Assembly: GCA_026393835.1 (NCBI GenBank)
Contig: JAPKZK010000151.1
Coordinates: forward strand, 1-64,000
Reading direction: 5' to 3'
DNA length: 64,000 nucleotides
Source of the DNA: Candidatus Aminicenantota bacterium
GTDB lineage: Bacteria; Acidobacteriota; Aminicenantia; UBA2199
In this document: positions 44,926 through 53,283 of the stretch, one piece after another
Layout: each line of letters starts with the position of its first letter
How positions within the stretch are numbered: the first letter of the stretch is position 1
Notes under the pieces: model-generated
Databases searched by the model: none
The model's input: the letters and a program-made list of their open reading frames with translations, nothing else
What the model was told of the DNA's origin: nothing
Position numbers and translations under genes: made by a program

Positions 44926-45363
44926 ATGACAATGGAACCGAAATTTTATCAAATGAGCCCGGCCCAGAAACAGCAGGCAGTGGAGACCATTCTAAATGCC
45001 TTAATGCCAAGGAAAGAGATCGTATTTGCGTTTATTTACGGCTCTTTTCATGAGCCGGATGGAGATAATTTACCCTTCCGCGATATCGATGTAGGGGTAT
45101 ATGTTCCCGGGATGGACGAGAAAGCGGCGGTTTATTATGGGTTTGATCTTTCGGGGCGACTTTCCGCGCTGGTTAAAGCGCCGGTGGATGTGCGGGTAAT
45201 TAATTTCGCCCCGCTTACGTTTCAATTTCATGTGGTCCGCGGGCAATTGATTATCGATAACGATGAAGATGCCCGCTGTGAATTTACAGAACATGTGGCA
45301 CGGCATTACCTGGACATGGAACCCTTATATGTCAGGTCCATTAAGGAGGCATTCGGATCATGA
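44926..45363 (+). CDS. mntA: MntA-like nucleotidyltransferase antitoxin, second module
   Basis: 145 residues. The catalytic pattern is AFIYGSFHEPDGDNLPFRDIDVGVYV (residues ~33-58), the GS ... DxD form of minimal nucleotidyltransferases. It overlaps the HepT-like gene by 4 nt. The -10-like TAAACT with a preceding TGG (44909-44917) places the predicted start about two bases before ATG 44926, and no ribosome binding site is seen. Confidence 0.83.
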   Translation: MTMEPKFYQMSPAQKQQAVETILNALMPRKEIVFAFIYGSFHEPDGDNLPFRDIDVGVYVPGMDEKAAVYYGFDLSGRLSALVKAPVDVRVINFAPLTFQFHVVRGQLIIDNDEDARCEFTEHVARHYLDMEPLYVRSIKEAFGS

Positions 45364-45776
45364 AACTGAATCCTGAATTGATTCAAAAAAGGTGTGAGGA
45401 GATTGAAGAGTCGCTGGAACGGCTTGAAGAGCTTAAAAAAATCACAAAAGAGGAATTTTTGCAAAGCAAGGATCTCCAGGACATTGCGTCATATCGTTTA
45501 ATAGTAGCAATCGAAGCGGCGTTAAATCTGTGTTACCATGTATCGGCAAAGAAATTAAAAAAAACGCCGAGTGAATATGCCGAATGTTTCGAAATTTTGG
45601 GTGAGGCAAACATTATTCCCCAGGAACTGGCGGATGAACTAAAAAAGATGGCCCGTTTTCGTAACATGCTGGTTCACATGTATTGGAAAATCGATTACGA
45701 GCTTACTTTCGATATTATCCAGGAAAACTTAGACCATTTACGCCAGTTTACCGGGATCATTACATCTCTTTTGTAA
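45360..45776 (+). CDS. hepT: HepT-like toxin (DUF86), second module
   Basis: 138 residues, all-helical HEPN fold. The RX4-6HXY motif reads RNMLVHMY near residue 102. Starts within the stop of the nucleotidyltransferase gene (ATGA), so the pair is translated together. It is a distinct subfamily from the 0.9-kb HepT: the two proteins share the motif but little else. Confidence 0.85.
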   Translation: MKLNPELIQKRCEEIEESLERLEELKKITKEEFLQSKDLQDIASYRLIVAIEAALNLCYHVSAKKLKKTPSEYAECFEILGEANIIPQELADELKKMARFRNMLVHMYWKIDYELTFDIIQENLDHLRQFTGIITSLL

Positions 45777-45778
45777 AA

Positions 45779-46090
45779 CTACCGCTTTAAAACACTTTCG
45801 GGTTGAATAATATAAAAATCGGTTTGTCCCGTTTTCGTCCTCAAGTGGTGATGGAATCGGTATTCTCTTATCAGGTGATCGATTTTAGTAAGCCGCTCAT
45901 CTAAATTCAAACCAAAAGTATTGTTTTTGGCATGTAAAGCAAACCAGTAGAACTCGTAACCGTGTTTTGCCACTAAATATCTAGCCCATAACTCGATAAA
46001 TTTTTTTTCTTTTCCAAGAAAGATATATTCACTTTCTTTTAGAAACCCGGAAATTTTTGAAGTTTTAGCTTTTTTTTGAAATTCTTTCAA
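45779..46090 (-). CDS. C-terminal part of a split hypothetical protein
   Basis: A 103-residue frame with coding-like composition (FLKESEYIFLGKEKKFIELW, ARYLVAKHGYEFYWFALHAK). The only nearby start is a TTG lacking a ribosome binding site, inside the end of the next upstream frame. An A8 run on the coding strand (46070-46077) lies in the overlap; a one-base shift there joins both frames into a single ~200-residue protein. No family recognised. Confidence 0.5.
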   Translation of the reverse strand: MKEFQKKAKTSKISGFLKESEYIFLGKEKKFIELWARYLVAKHGYEFYWFALHAKNNTFGLNLDERLTKIDHLIREYRFHHHLRTKTGQTDFYIIQPESVLKR

Positions 46091-46391
46091 AACTCAAATC
46101 GATGGTTTTTAAACACAAGATGGATGTCTCTTTTTTTTCAAGAATTTCGGGATACTTAATGGAAAGGGCCAGTGTAAGAAGAGGATAAGAGCAAAATCTA
46201 TCGACAAAATCAGTTTTAAAATTTTCAATACTCAAATCCTCTGAAGCAGAACTGTTGTTGACAACAAAATCTATTAAATTAAGACATCCTCCATAAAATT
46301 TGAATGTTTCAATGCCAAACTGATATGTCCATCTTCTATCGAAAATACGTTTATTTACAATAGTAACAAGAAATATTATTCTTGATTTCAT
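46065..46391 (-). CDS. N-terminal part of a split hypothetical protein
   Basis: 108 residues (IIFLVTIVNKRIFDRRWTYQ ... FVDRFCSYPLLTLALSIKYP). It ends in FERISKKS just after the A8 run and overlaps the next frame by 26 nt. Either a frameshifted gene or one expressed through slippage at the A8. Function unknown. Confidence 0.5.
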   Translation of the reverse strand: MKSRIIFLVTIVNKRIFDRRWTYQFGIETFKFYGGCLNLIDFVVNNSSASEDLSIENFKTDFVDRFCSYPLLTLALSIKYPEILEKKETSILCLKTIDLSFERISKKS

Positions 46392-46461
46392 CGCTGCTTT
46401 TCACCTTTTCGTCTTTCTCCATATTTTACCCTTATATCACTTCTTTCCTTTATCCCCTTTT

Positions 46462-47478
46462 TCATTTTAATTGAGCTGCTCTTATCGCTTTATTCAACTT
46501 TTCAGCGAAAAGCTCCTTTGTCGGCAGCTTCGTTATATATTCGGCGACCTTTATTTTATCCTCCGGTAAAAACAACATCTCAACCTGTTCCTTGCCTTTT
46601 TCACTGCAAAGAATTAAACCGATGGGGGGATTTTCACCCTCCAGCATCTCATATTTCTCCATGTAGCGAAGATACAATTCCATCTTACCTTTGTATTCGG
46701 CTTTGAATTTCCCCATTTTCAACTCGATGAGCACAAAACATTTCAGTCGCCGATGATAGAAAACAAGGTCGATATAAAAATCGTCATCATCCAGGGTGAT
46801 TCTTTTTTGCCGGTCTACGAAATAAAAGTCTTTCCCAAATTCCAGGATGAATTCCTCCAGTGCATTTAAAATCGCATTCTCAAGGTCTCTCTCGCTGTAG
46901 GAATTATGCAACTCTAAAAAATCCAACACATAAGGATCCCTGAAAACCAATTCCGGAGTCATTTTTTCTTTCTCTTTTAACTCCCTTAATTGGTTTGCAA
47001 TGGTTTCCTCCGGCAGTTTCGATAGAGCTGTTCTTTCAAAGAGCATGCTGTCGATGCGACTATTTAGCGTTCTCGTATTCCAGTGTTCCTGCTGGCATAA
47101 TGCTGCATAAAATTTTCGTTTTAAATCATCCTTAATAGGTAAAAGAGTTCTGATATGCGTCCAGCTTAGATTTTTAAATTCTCCACGCATTGAGTGGAGA
47201 ATTGGGTAAGCATCGAACAATTGAACCGTGTACCATAGATTTTGGGGTGAAAATCCTTTCCCGAATTTCTGGGTTAACCGGTCGCTTAATGATTGTACAA
47301 TTTGTTTCCCGTACCCAGCCCTATCGAGCTTGATTATATCTTCTTTGATGATTTTTCCAATATTCCAGTAAAGAATGATCATTTCCTCATTAATGGTAGA
47401 GGCGATCTTTTTCCTTGCTTTTTCTACCAATACGGAAACCTTTCCAAAAACATCCCTGTTAGTATCTAAATCATTCAT
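46462..47478 (-). CDS. DUF1016/YhcG-family PD-(D/E)XK nuclease-like protein
   Basis: 338 residues. The N-terminal DUF1016 part has ILYWNIGKIIKED, LSDRLTQKFGKGFSPQNLWY and LSWTHIRTLL. The C-terminal nuclease fold shows DFYIDLVFYHRRLKCFVLIELKMGKF, with D, then E and K of a PD-(D/E)XK site (~residues 250-275). Members are linked to restriction/defence loci. ATG 47478 follows AGGA and is overlapped by the stop of a truncated nucleotidyltransferase gene. Confidence 0.85.
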   Translation of the reverse strand: MNDLDTNRDVFGKVSVLVEKARKKIASTINEEMIILYWNIGKIIKEDIIKLDRAGYGKQIVQSLSDRLTQKFGKGFSPQNLWYTVQLFDAYPILHSMRGEFKNLSWTHIRTLLPIKDDLKRKFYAALCQQEHWNTRTLNSRIDSMLFERTALSKLPEETIANQLRELKEKEKMTPELVFRDPYVLDFLELHNSYSERDLENAILNALEEFILEFGKDFYFVDRQKRITLDDDDFYIDLVFYHRRLKCFVLIELKMGKFKAEYKGKMELYLRYMEKYEMLEGENPPIGLILCSEKGKEQVEMLFLPEDKIKVAEYITKLPTKELFAEKLNKAIRAAQLK

Positions 47479-47644
47479 TTGGAATCCTAAAGTAAGCTGG
47501 AGCTTTAGAGTCTGGGAACTGTCCACTCACTCTATTGTACTCGACCGCGGAGCCATCCGCATACGATCCGAATAAGATTAATTTTTTGCCGTTATATTTC
47601 TTTAATATCTGCCTGGCCACTTCGATATCTTTTTGAATATCCAT
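47471..47644 (-). pseudogene. truncated MNT nucleotidyltransferase, coupled to DUF1016
   Basis: 57 codons from ATG 47644, with AGGAG upstream. The product starts like a minimal nucleotidyltransferase (DIQKDIEVARQILKKY, KLILFGSYADGSAVEYN) but loses the DxD segment after residue ~38 and runs into unrelated sequence that ends 8 nt inside the DUF1016 gene. It looks like a fusion scar that now serves as the translated leader of the DUF1016 gene. Confidence 0.6.
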
Positions 47645-47762
47645 ATTTTATTTCTCCTGTTACTATATATAACAAATTGCAGGGTTTGTCAATTTCCTAC
47701 GTTCACTCAGTGCTATAGGCGCATCCCAATAGAGTTAGCCCTCATTAGAGGGCCAGTAATTA

Positions 47763-47789
47763 GTAGGGGCGACCCCCTATGGTCGCCCG
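47763..47789 (+). repeat. REP palindrome
   Basis: GTAGGGGCGACCCCCTATGG then TCGCCCG; a member of the RAYT-linked family, in the gap before the DUF7450-like gene. Confidence 0.65.
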
Positions 47790-47860
47790 ATCAGGGGGAA
47801 AAGGCCGGGACAGATGAGGGGAAATAACAAAAACAAGCCCACGAATGACACATTCAGGGA

Positions 47861-48583
47861 TTACTTTAGAACCGAGTATTCGAGTTTGAGTGAAGGAACA
47901 CACAGCAGCGGCCCTTTCTGGACAACCAACTTGTTATCGCCGAACTGGTTTTTAATTTTTATAGTCCGCGGGGTAGTGGGTTCCTGGGGCGAGTCGATAT
48001 AATAACAGGCCAGGTGATATTTGGGATTGAATATTTTTTCATTATTTTTCGATACCGGGTTGCAGAAATACATAGGCTTTTTTACAACGACGGGAAGAGG
48101 TTTCTCATAAAATTGATCCTGGAGTTTCACTTCACAGGGTTTGAATTCATATTTTAAAACCTCATAGCATTTGAAATGGTTGAATTCCTTGGGAAAAGAA
48201 CTATTCGGCTCGATTTTCTCTGTAGGCACCAGCAGAAATAATGCCCTGCCCAGTACCCATTTTTGTTTCCCGAATTGATTTTCAATTACGACCACCCGCT
48301 GTATCACCGGTTCATCGATTTTGATCGTGTACCAGGTTAGATGGGCATAGCGATTAGGAATTCCTTCACCATTTTTGTTTACCGGGTTGGCAAAATACCT
48401 GATCCCGGTGACCATGGTTTTTTTAGGACCCCTGTCGAATTGGTCTTGAAGCGACACCGTCATTTGCTTAAATTCACCTCTTGCGGCATAGACCTTGAAG
48501 TGATTGAATTTGGTCTCCCCATTCAAAATCGTTGTCACCAGCAACACACAAAGAATTAAAACAAGATATTTTTTTACTTTCAT
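47861..48583 (-). CDS. secreted protein with two DUF7450-like repeats
   Basis: 240 residues: signal peptide (YLVLILCVLLVTTILNG) then two homologous ~100-residue units, each NHFK(C/V)Y ... V(K/S)LQDQF ... (Y/F)(F/C)(A/C)NPV.KN.E ... H.(A/T)(C/W)Y.I, separated near residue 130. The conserved NHFKCYEV and FCNPVSKN blocks match the extracellular DUF7450 type. It is likely a periplasmic or cell-surface protein; function unknown. Single gene with its own GGAGGA site. Confidence 0.75.
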   Translation of the reverse strand: MKVKKYLVLILCVLLVTTILNGETKFNHFKVYAARGEFKQMTVSLQDQFDRGPKKTMVTGIRYFANPVNKNGEGIPNRYAHLTWYTIKIDEPVIQRVVVIENQFGKQKWVLGRALFLLVPTEKIEPNSSFPKEFNHFKCYEVLKYEFKPCEVKLQDQFYEKPLPVVVKKPMYFCNPVSKNNEKIFNPKYHLACYYIDSPQEPTTPRTIKIKNQFGDNKLVVQKGPLLCVPSLKLEYSVLK

Positions 48584-48682
48584 CTTTTTATCCTCCTGGT
48601 TAATTCAATACCACAGCAAAAAAAAAATTTCAAGTACTGGGAAAAGGGGGAAAAGAGGCCATGCAAGAAAATCCTTGTGATT

Positions 48683-49822
48683 TCATTGCAACCGAATAAG
48701 CCACTCTTTAAAAACCGGGTTCGAGATGGAGTAGCCGTCGATTTGTTTTTGAAGCAAGTCCTTTTTCAGCAGGGAATTTATCGTCACGGTTAACGTGGAG
48801 GATATGGGCAATTGACGTCGAGTGCGGGAGCCTGCCGAGAAGATTTTTTCATCGGATTCCATGGATGCGATTGCCTTTATTATTTTGCGTTGATTTTGAT
48901 TCAATTGGTCGAACATATTCTGAAAAATAATGGATTGTCCGGCAATAATACGATTCATCCAGGCTTCGGCAAAATCCGGTTGGCCGGCGTCAAAACCTTC
49001 CATCACTAATTCCCAAACTACGGAGGCAAAATATTGGGTAAAATGAGGGTGGCCGCCGGATTTATCTATGATGGAAGCGATAACGCCGGTGGGAATATTC
49101 ACCCCGGTTTTTGCACATTTTTCTTTTATAAATATCTCCCAATCCTGGCGGCTGATTTCTTTGATGGACATCTTAAAACCGAACTCATAAAAGGGTGAAT
49201 TGGAATTGGCAAATATAGTTTCCATTAAAGATTGCTTGCTGCCCAGGAATATATAGGAGATATTTTGGTGAGTTTGAAAAGAAGCTCGCATCCAGTTCAC
49301 CAGGAACGGGTTAATGCGTACAACTTCCTGGAATTCGTCAAAGGCAATGCACACATGTTTTTTTTGTTCGGCAGCAATTTTTTCAGGGATGCCCAGGATA
49401 TTTTCAATATCGATTTTATCCGTTTTCACCTGTGGTTCAAATGCAATCGAAGGGTTACCCGCTGCATCGAAAGATATCTGCGGCGTAATATGTTTAAAAA
49501 ACCCCGACAATTTTTTCCCGATGTTTTTAATTCCTGTTTTCCAATCGAATAAATTCCTGAAAACCACCTGTGAGTATTTCTCTGCAAATGCCCCCAGGGA
49601 TTCTACATTGTAGAGATCGAGGTAGACGGTTTTAATTCCCGGTAATTCTTCGAATGCTTTTAACAGCAGAGATGTTTTGCCGAACCGCCGCGGCGAATAA
49701 ATCCAAAAAGAATAATTATTGCTGATGGCTTTTTTGATCTCATTAAGCTCAACCTGGCGATTACAAAAGTCTTCACCTTTTACCAATTGCCCGAAACGGA
49801 AAGGATTCTTTTTCATGTCCAT
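48683..49822 (-). CDS. archaeal-type AAA ATPase, paralog
   Basis: 379 residues, paralogous to the 28.3-kb ATPase: NPFRFGQLVKGEDFCNRQ, Walker A YSPRRFGKTSLL (~35-46), Walker B VCIAFDEFQEV near residue 155, YIFLGSKQSLM. C-terminal wHTH (RRQLPISSTLTVTINSLLKK). GGAGG precedes ATG 49822 by eight bases. Its upstream 100 bp, with tandem 15-bp iterons, is duplicated at 51490-51589. Confidence 0.85.
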   Translation of the reverse strand: MDMKKNPFRFGQLVKGEDFCNRQVELNEIKKAISNNYSFWIYSPRRFGKTSLLLKAFEELPGIKTVYLDLYNVESLGAFAEKYSQVVFRNLFDWKTGIKNIGKKLSGFFKHITPQISFDAAGNPSIAFEPQVKTDKIDIENILGIPEKIAAEQKKHVCIAFDEFQEVVRINPFLVNWMRASFQTHQNISYIFLGSKQSLMETIFANSNSPFYEFGFKMSIKEISRQDWEIFIKEKCAKTGVNIPTGVIASIIDKSGGHPHFTQYFASVVWELVMEGFDAGQPDFAEAWMNRIIAGQSIIFQNMFDQLNQNQRKIIKAIASMESDEKIFSAGSRTRRQLPISSTLTVTINSLLKKDLLQKQIDGYSISNPVFKEWLIRLQ

Positions 49823-49830
49823 GGTTTACA

Positions 49831-49930
49831 CCTCCGTGGAATTATCAACACGTAATTTTACGTGTCGTAATTTTACGTGTTGGATTATGATAACATACTT
49901 TTTAAACCAAATCAATCGATCGGACGGAAG
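49831..49930. repeat. 100-bp repeat with tandem 15-bp iterons, copy 1
   Basis: Upstream region of the 48.7-kb ATPase gene, including its ribosome binding site. Inside, CGTAATTTTACGTGT occurs twice in perfect tandem (49851-49865, 49866-49880), each unit itself near-palindromic. The whole 100 bp recurs at 51490-51589 with a single base change. Confidence 0.8.
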
Positions 49931-49986
49931 CCGGGGTTTAAATTCTTTCTGAGTGTCCCTTTTCTACCTTATGGAATTCAAAAGTC

Positions 49987-51273
49987 TTAGGAAAGCATCC
50001 ATTTCCAGTAAGGGATGATTGAAATGTGATAACCGGCGTCGATTATTTCGTCTTCGGTATCGGCTGTGATGATGGCGCCTTTTTTCAGACCCAGTTCTTT
50101 TAAAGCGCTTTTTAAGCCCCGGAGTTCTCTTTCGCTGTTGTCGCGGTTGAGTTGGTGGGTAACCTGGATGGCTTCGGTGGCTTTTTCTGCTTCGGTGATT
50201 ATAAAATCGCACTCGAAGTTTTGCGCATCTTTGAAATAGAAAAGATTTTTTCCTCTTTTGAGCAGTTCCGTGAATATAAGGTTTTCCAGGAGTCTTCCCG
50301 GCACTTCCATGCCGCGGAAAGAAAGCAGCAAAATAAATCCATTATCGCCGATATAGGTCTTCTTATTTAAATAGCGCTGGTGAATTTTATAGGAGAATAG
50401 GGGCAAGTAATGGAAAAAACCGACGTCTTCCAGGTAGGAAAAATAATTGAAGGCCGTGACCTTATTGGGTTGATATTCTTTTTGGAATTTTTTGATGAAA
50501 TTGTTGATGGAGAATTCGGCGGCGAAATTGGCCAGGAGGTAATGGATGATTGCCCGAAGTAAATGGGTATTGCGGACGTCATATCGTTCGACAATATCTT
50601 TGAAAATGATCATATCCAGGTAATCGTTCAGGAGGTCTTTCTTACGTTGATGGGACGGTTCCATGGTTACCCGTGGAAAGCCGCCATAGGTAAGGAATTC
50701 GGCCGCATAATTGATCAACTGGAATCTTTCCTGGGAGTATTCGATATTATCGATGAGGGGGAAGTTTTTGAAGTTCAGGAATTCGCTGAAATTTAAAGGG
50801 AAAAATTTAATGGTGAGAGACCTACCCCGCAGTTCGGTAGCGATTTCTTTGCTAAGCAGGCGGGCGGAGGAACCGGTGAGCACAATGTGGTATTTTTTTT
50901 GTTCGTACAGTCGTTTGATAAAAAGATGCCAGTTCTCAATATCCTGGATTTCATCGAAGAAGAGGTATATTTTTTTATTAGCGTTGCCGGGATAGAGCTC
51001 ATAATACGCTTCAATAATCCAATGGAGTTGTTTTCCCTCTATTTCGGCCAACCGTTCGTCATCGAAATTGATATATACGATCCGGTTGGGATCGGTTCCG
51101 TTTTTGATGAGGGAATCCATTTGCGAGAATAAGAAATACGTTTTCCCGCTTCTGCGCAGACCTATAACGGAATTGATCTCTTCAGAAAAAACAAGGCTTC
51201 CTTGACGTTTGATAAGATTTTCAACCCGCTGCGCTTGCCATTCAAGGATTATTTTTTTAATTTCGTTTTTCAT
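49987..51273 (-). CDS. AAA ATPase with DUF4143-type C-terminal domain, second copy
   Basis: 428 residues. Walker A GLRRSGKTY (~38-46), Walker B IYLFFDEIQDI (~100), LTGSSARLLSKEIATELRGR sensor region, then a DUF4143-like part with CDFIITEAEKATEAIQV as the nuclease-like core. Related in layout to the ATPase at 3992. It lies between two 100-bp direct repeats. No ribosome binding site: a palindrome containing TATAAT lies immediately before the ATG. Confidence 0.85.
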   Translation of the reverse strand: MKNEIKKIILEWQAQRVENLIKRQGSLVFSEEINSVIGLRRSGKTYFLFSQMDSLIKNGTDPNRIVYINFDDERLAEIEGKQLHWIIEAYYELYPGNANKKIYLFFDEIQDIENWHLFIKRLYEQKKYHIVLTGSSARLLSKEIATELRGRSLTIKFFPLNFSEFLNFKNFPLIDNIEYSQERFQLINYAAEFLTYGGFPRVTMEPSHQRKKDLLNDYLDMIIFKDIVERYDVRNTHLLRAIIHYLLANFAAEFSINNFIKKFQKEYQPNKVTAFNYFSYLEDVGFFHYLPLFSYKIHQRYLNKKTYIGDNGFILLLSFRGMEVPGRLLENLIFTELLKRGKNLFYFKDAQNFECDFIITEAEKATEAIQVTHQLNRDNSERELRGLKSALKELGLKKGAIITADTEDEIIDAGYHISIIPYWKWMLS

Positions 51274-51299
51274 CTGTTTATATATTATACCATAAACAG
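51274..51299 (-). promoter_or_regulatory. palindromic promoter/operator of the 51.3-kb ATPase gene
   Basis: CTGTTTAT (51274-51281) and ATAAACAG (51292-51299) form an inverted repeat around the minus-strand -10 TATAAT (51289-51284). The predicted start is about four bases before the ATG, so a repressor bound here would cover promoter and start codon. Confidence 0.6.
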
Positions 51300-51309
51300 G
51301 GGTTTATTG

Positions 51310-51357
51310 CATAGTATACTATACCGGGAAATCGATTTATTGGTATAGTATACTATG
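51310..51357. promoter_or_regulatory. 16-bp inverted repeat upstream of the 51.3-kb ATPase gene
   Basis: CATAGTATACTATACC (51310-51325) and its exact reverse complement (51342-51357) are separated by 16 bp. Each arm contains an inner palindrome ATAGTATACTAT. It looks like a pair of binding sites. Confidence 0.6.
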
Positions 51358-51489
51358 AAACCCTGGGCTAAGATGAAGCGAAACGTCAGGCAAAAAACGG
51401 ATATAGCGCTTAGATAAATTGACCCGCTTTTGCTCAGATAAATAGTGGCCGCCCGCTCAGGGGGAAAAGGGGCCATGCAAGAAAATTTT

Positions 51490-51589
51490 CCTCCGTGGAA
51501 TTATCAGCACGTAATTTTACGTGTCGTAATTTTACGTGTTGGATTATGATAACATACTTTTTAAACCAAATCAATCGATCGGACGGAAG
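51490..51589. repeat. 100-bp repeat with tandem 15-bp iterons, copy 2 (scar)
   Basis: Same as 49831-49930 but with no ATPase gene attached. It is preceded by GGGGAAAAGGGGCCATGCAA (51461-51480), which resembles the sequence after the stop of the 48.7-kb gene (about 48647-48666). The 5' and 3' flanks of a lost gene copy are joined. Confidence 0.7.
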
Positions 51590-51671
51590 AACCCGGACCT
51601 TAAACCGGCATCGCCCTTTTTTTTGCCCTCGATAAATACCGTGATTTCATGGGCCGGTTCCTTTTTATTAT

Positions 51672-52856
51672 TTAGAAATTTCTTACGAAAGCCGCATAAA
51701 ACTCCATGGCCCGGGTTAACTCATCCTCATGGATATGCTCTCCCGGCGTGTGGGCCAACTCCTCCCGCCCGGGCCCAAAACCGATGGTAGGTATATCGAA
51801 CATACCTTTAATCGCAACCCCATTGGTGGAAAAATTCCAGACCCCCACCGGCGCCTTTTGGGCAAACTGCTTTTCATACACCCCCAGCGCACCCTTTACC
51901 AACGGATGCGCTCTATCCATCACCCACATGGGATAATACGCTTTGATCGGGTAAATAAGCCCGGTATAACTTTTTACTTGATACTCCGGCGTCGTCACCC
52001 GCGCGTCCACGGCTTTCACCGACGGCAGGTTTTCGATTTCCCTTAAACAAGTCTCCATTGTCTCGCCCTCGGTGAGACGACGGTCCAGGTGCAGGACGGC
52101 GCTGTCCGCCACGGCGCACAACGAAGGCGCAGTCGAACTTACTTCCGTTGCCGCAATGGTTCCCTTCCCCAATATAGAACTACTTTGAAGTTTTTTATCC
52201 AGTTGCTGGATATCCCGGATGATGGGGGCAATTTTGTAAATGGCGTTTTCGCCGCGGTCGGGCGCAGAACCGTGACAGGAGACGCCCCGGGTTTTGACTT
52301 TCATTTCCATTCGGCCCCGCTGACCGATTTTGATCTCCAGGTTGCCGGGCTCGGTCAACAATACGACCTCCGGCTTGATATTGCTATTTTTTAAAATATA
52401 CTGCCAGCAAAGTCCTTCGTAATCTTCTTCCAGGACGGACGCCACCACCAGCAGCGAAACGCCGTCCGGGACCCCAATCTCTTTTAATATCTTTCCCGCA
52501 TAAACGGCGGAAGCCAACCCGCCTTTCTGGTCGCAAGCGCCCCGGCCATATATGATATGATCCCGGTATTTCCCCTCAAAAGGGTCCCATTGCCAATTAT
52601 CGGGGTTCCCTATGCCCACGGTATCGCAGTGACCGTCCAGGGCAATGATTCGCTCCCCGGAACCGATAATCCCCATGAGATTGCCCAGGGGATCAACCCA
52701 GACTTTATCGTACCCGATCTTGAGCATTTCCTCTTTTATCCGCTGTACCACGGCTCCCTCCCGGCCTCCCAGGGAAGGGACGGCGATGATTTCACGGAGG
52801 AATTTTACCACATCATTTTTTAATGATCGGGCTATTTGGGCAATCTTTTCTTGCAT
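51672..52856 (-). CDS. YgeY-type M20 family metallohydrolase
   Basis: About 394 residues. The M20 metal-site blocks are visible: LDGHCDTVGIG, GRGACDQKGGLAS and LEEDYEGL, with HTPGEHIHEDEL near the C-terminus. The family removes N-acyl or carbamoyl groups from small substrates and is often annotated as selenium-metabolism-linked YgeY. ATG 52856 follows AGGTGG; a GTG at 52874 overlapping the upstream stop (GTGA) is a plausible alternative. Probably co-transcribed with the DUF6485 gene. Confidence 0.83.
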   Translation of the reverse strand: MQEKIAQIARSLKNDVVKFLREIIAVPSLGGREGAVVQRIKEEMLKIGYDKVWVDPLGNLMGIIGSGERIIALDGHCDTVGIGNPDNWQWDPFEGKYRDHIIYGRGACDQKGGLASAVYAGKILKEIGVPDGVSLLVVASVLEEDYEGLCWQYILKNSNIKPEVVLLTEPGNLEIKIGQRGRMEMKVKTRGVSCHGSAPDRGENAIYKIAPIIRDIQQLDKKLQSSSILGKGTIAATEVSSTAPSLCAVADSAVLHLDRRLTEGETMETCLREIENLPSVKAVDARVTTPEYQVKSYTGLIYPIKAYYPMWVMDRAHPLVKGALGVYEKQFAQKAPVGVWNFSTNGVAIKGMFDIPTIGFGPGREELAHTPGEHIHEDELTRAMEFYAAFVRNF

Positions 52857-52870
52857 GCGGCCCCACCTGT

Positions 52871-53065
52871 TCACTTTCCTTGTTCGGCGATGAATTTTTG
52901 GATGGAGCGGTCATAGGTTCGTTCGGCTTTAGCGGAAAAGAAACAGGCGGGCAATTCCCCGGCCCGGCGGTGATAGACGATGCATTCGCAGCAGATGCCT
53001 TTCCGGGAACAGGGCCCATAGGTGCAGTTGCACTGTTTAAGATTGATAGTTTGTTTACATTCCAT
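52871..53065 (-). CDS. DUF6485 Cys-rich protein
   Basis: 64 residues with six Cys in QCNCTYGPCSRKGICCECIV, then YHRRAGELPACFF. The CNCTY ... CCECxxYHR ... ELPACFF pattern is diagnostic of DUF6485, presumably metal-binding. It sits directly upstream of the YgeY-type gene. GGAG precedes its ATG. Confidence 0.75.
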   Translation of the reverse strand: MECKQTINLKQCNCTYGPCSRKGICCECIVYHRRAGELPACFFSAKAERTYDRSIQKFIAEQGK

Positions 53066-53082
53066 TTTACTCTCCTGGAATA

Positions 53083-53283
53083 AAAATCACCCGCGAAACA
53101 CGCGAAACACACGAAAAACTAGCCACGGACGAACACGGACACACACGGACTGGGATGTATAAAACATGAATCGGGCGAACACATGGGTTCGCCCCTACTT
53201 CGCGTGTCTTCGAGTTCTTAGCGGCTATTTTTTTTGTGTTCATGTTTTTTTTATTCGTGTTAATTCGTGTAATTCGTGGGCTT
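53083..53283. repeat. cluster of dispersed repeats
   Basis: CGCGAAACACGCGAAACAC and CACGGACACACACGGAC strings, a REP palindrome in minus orientation (53172-53198), a TCTTCGAGTTCTTAGCGGC fragment related to the array leaders, and a GTTAATTCGTGTAATTCG repeat (53251-53283) that runs into the 3' end of pepF. Confidence 0.6.
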
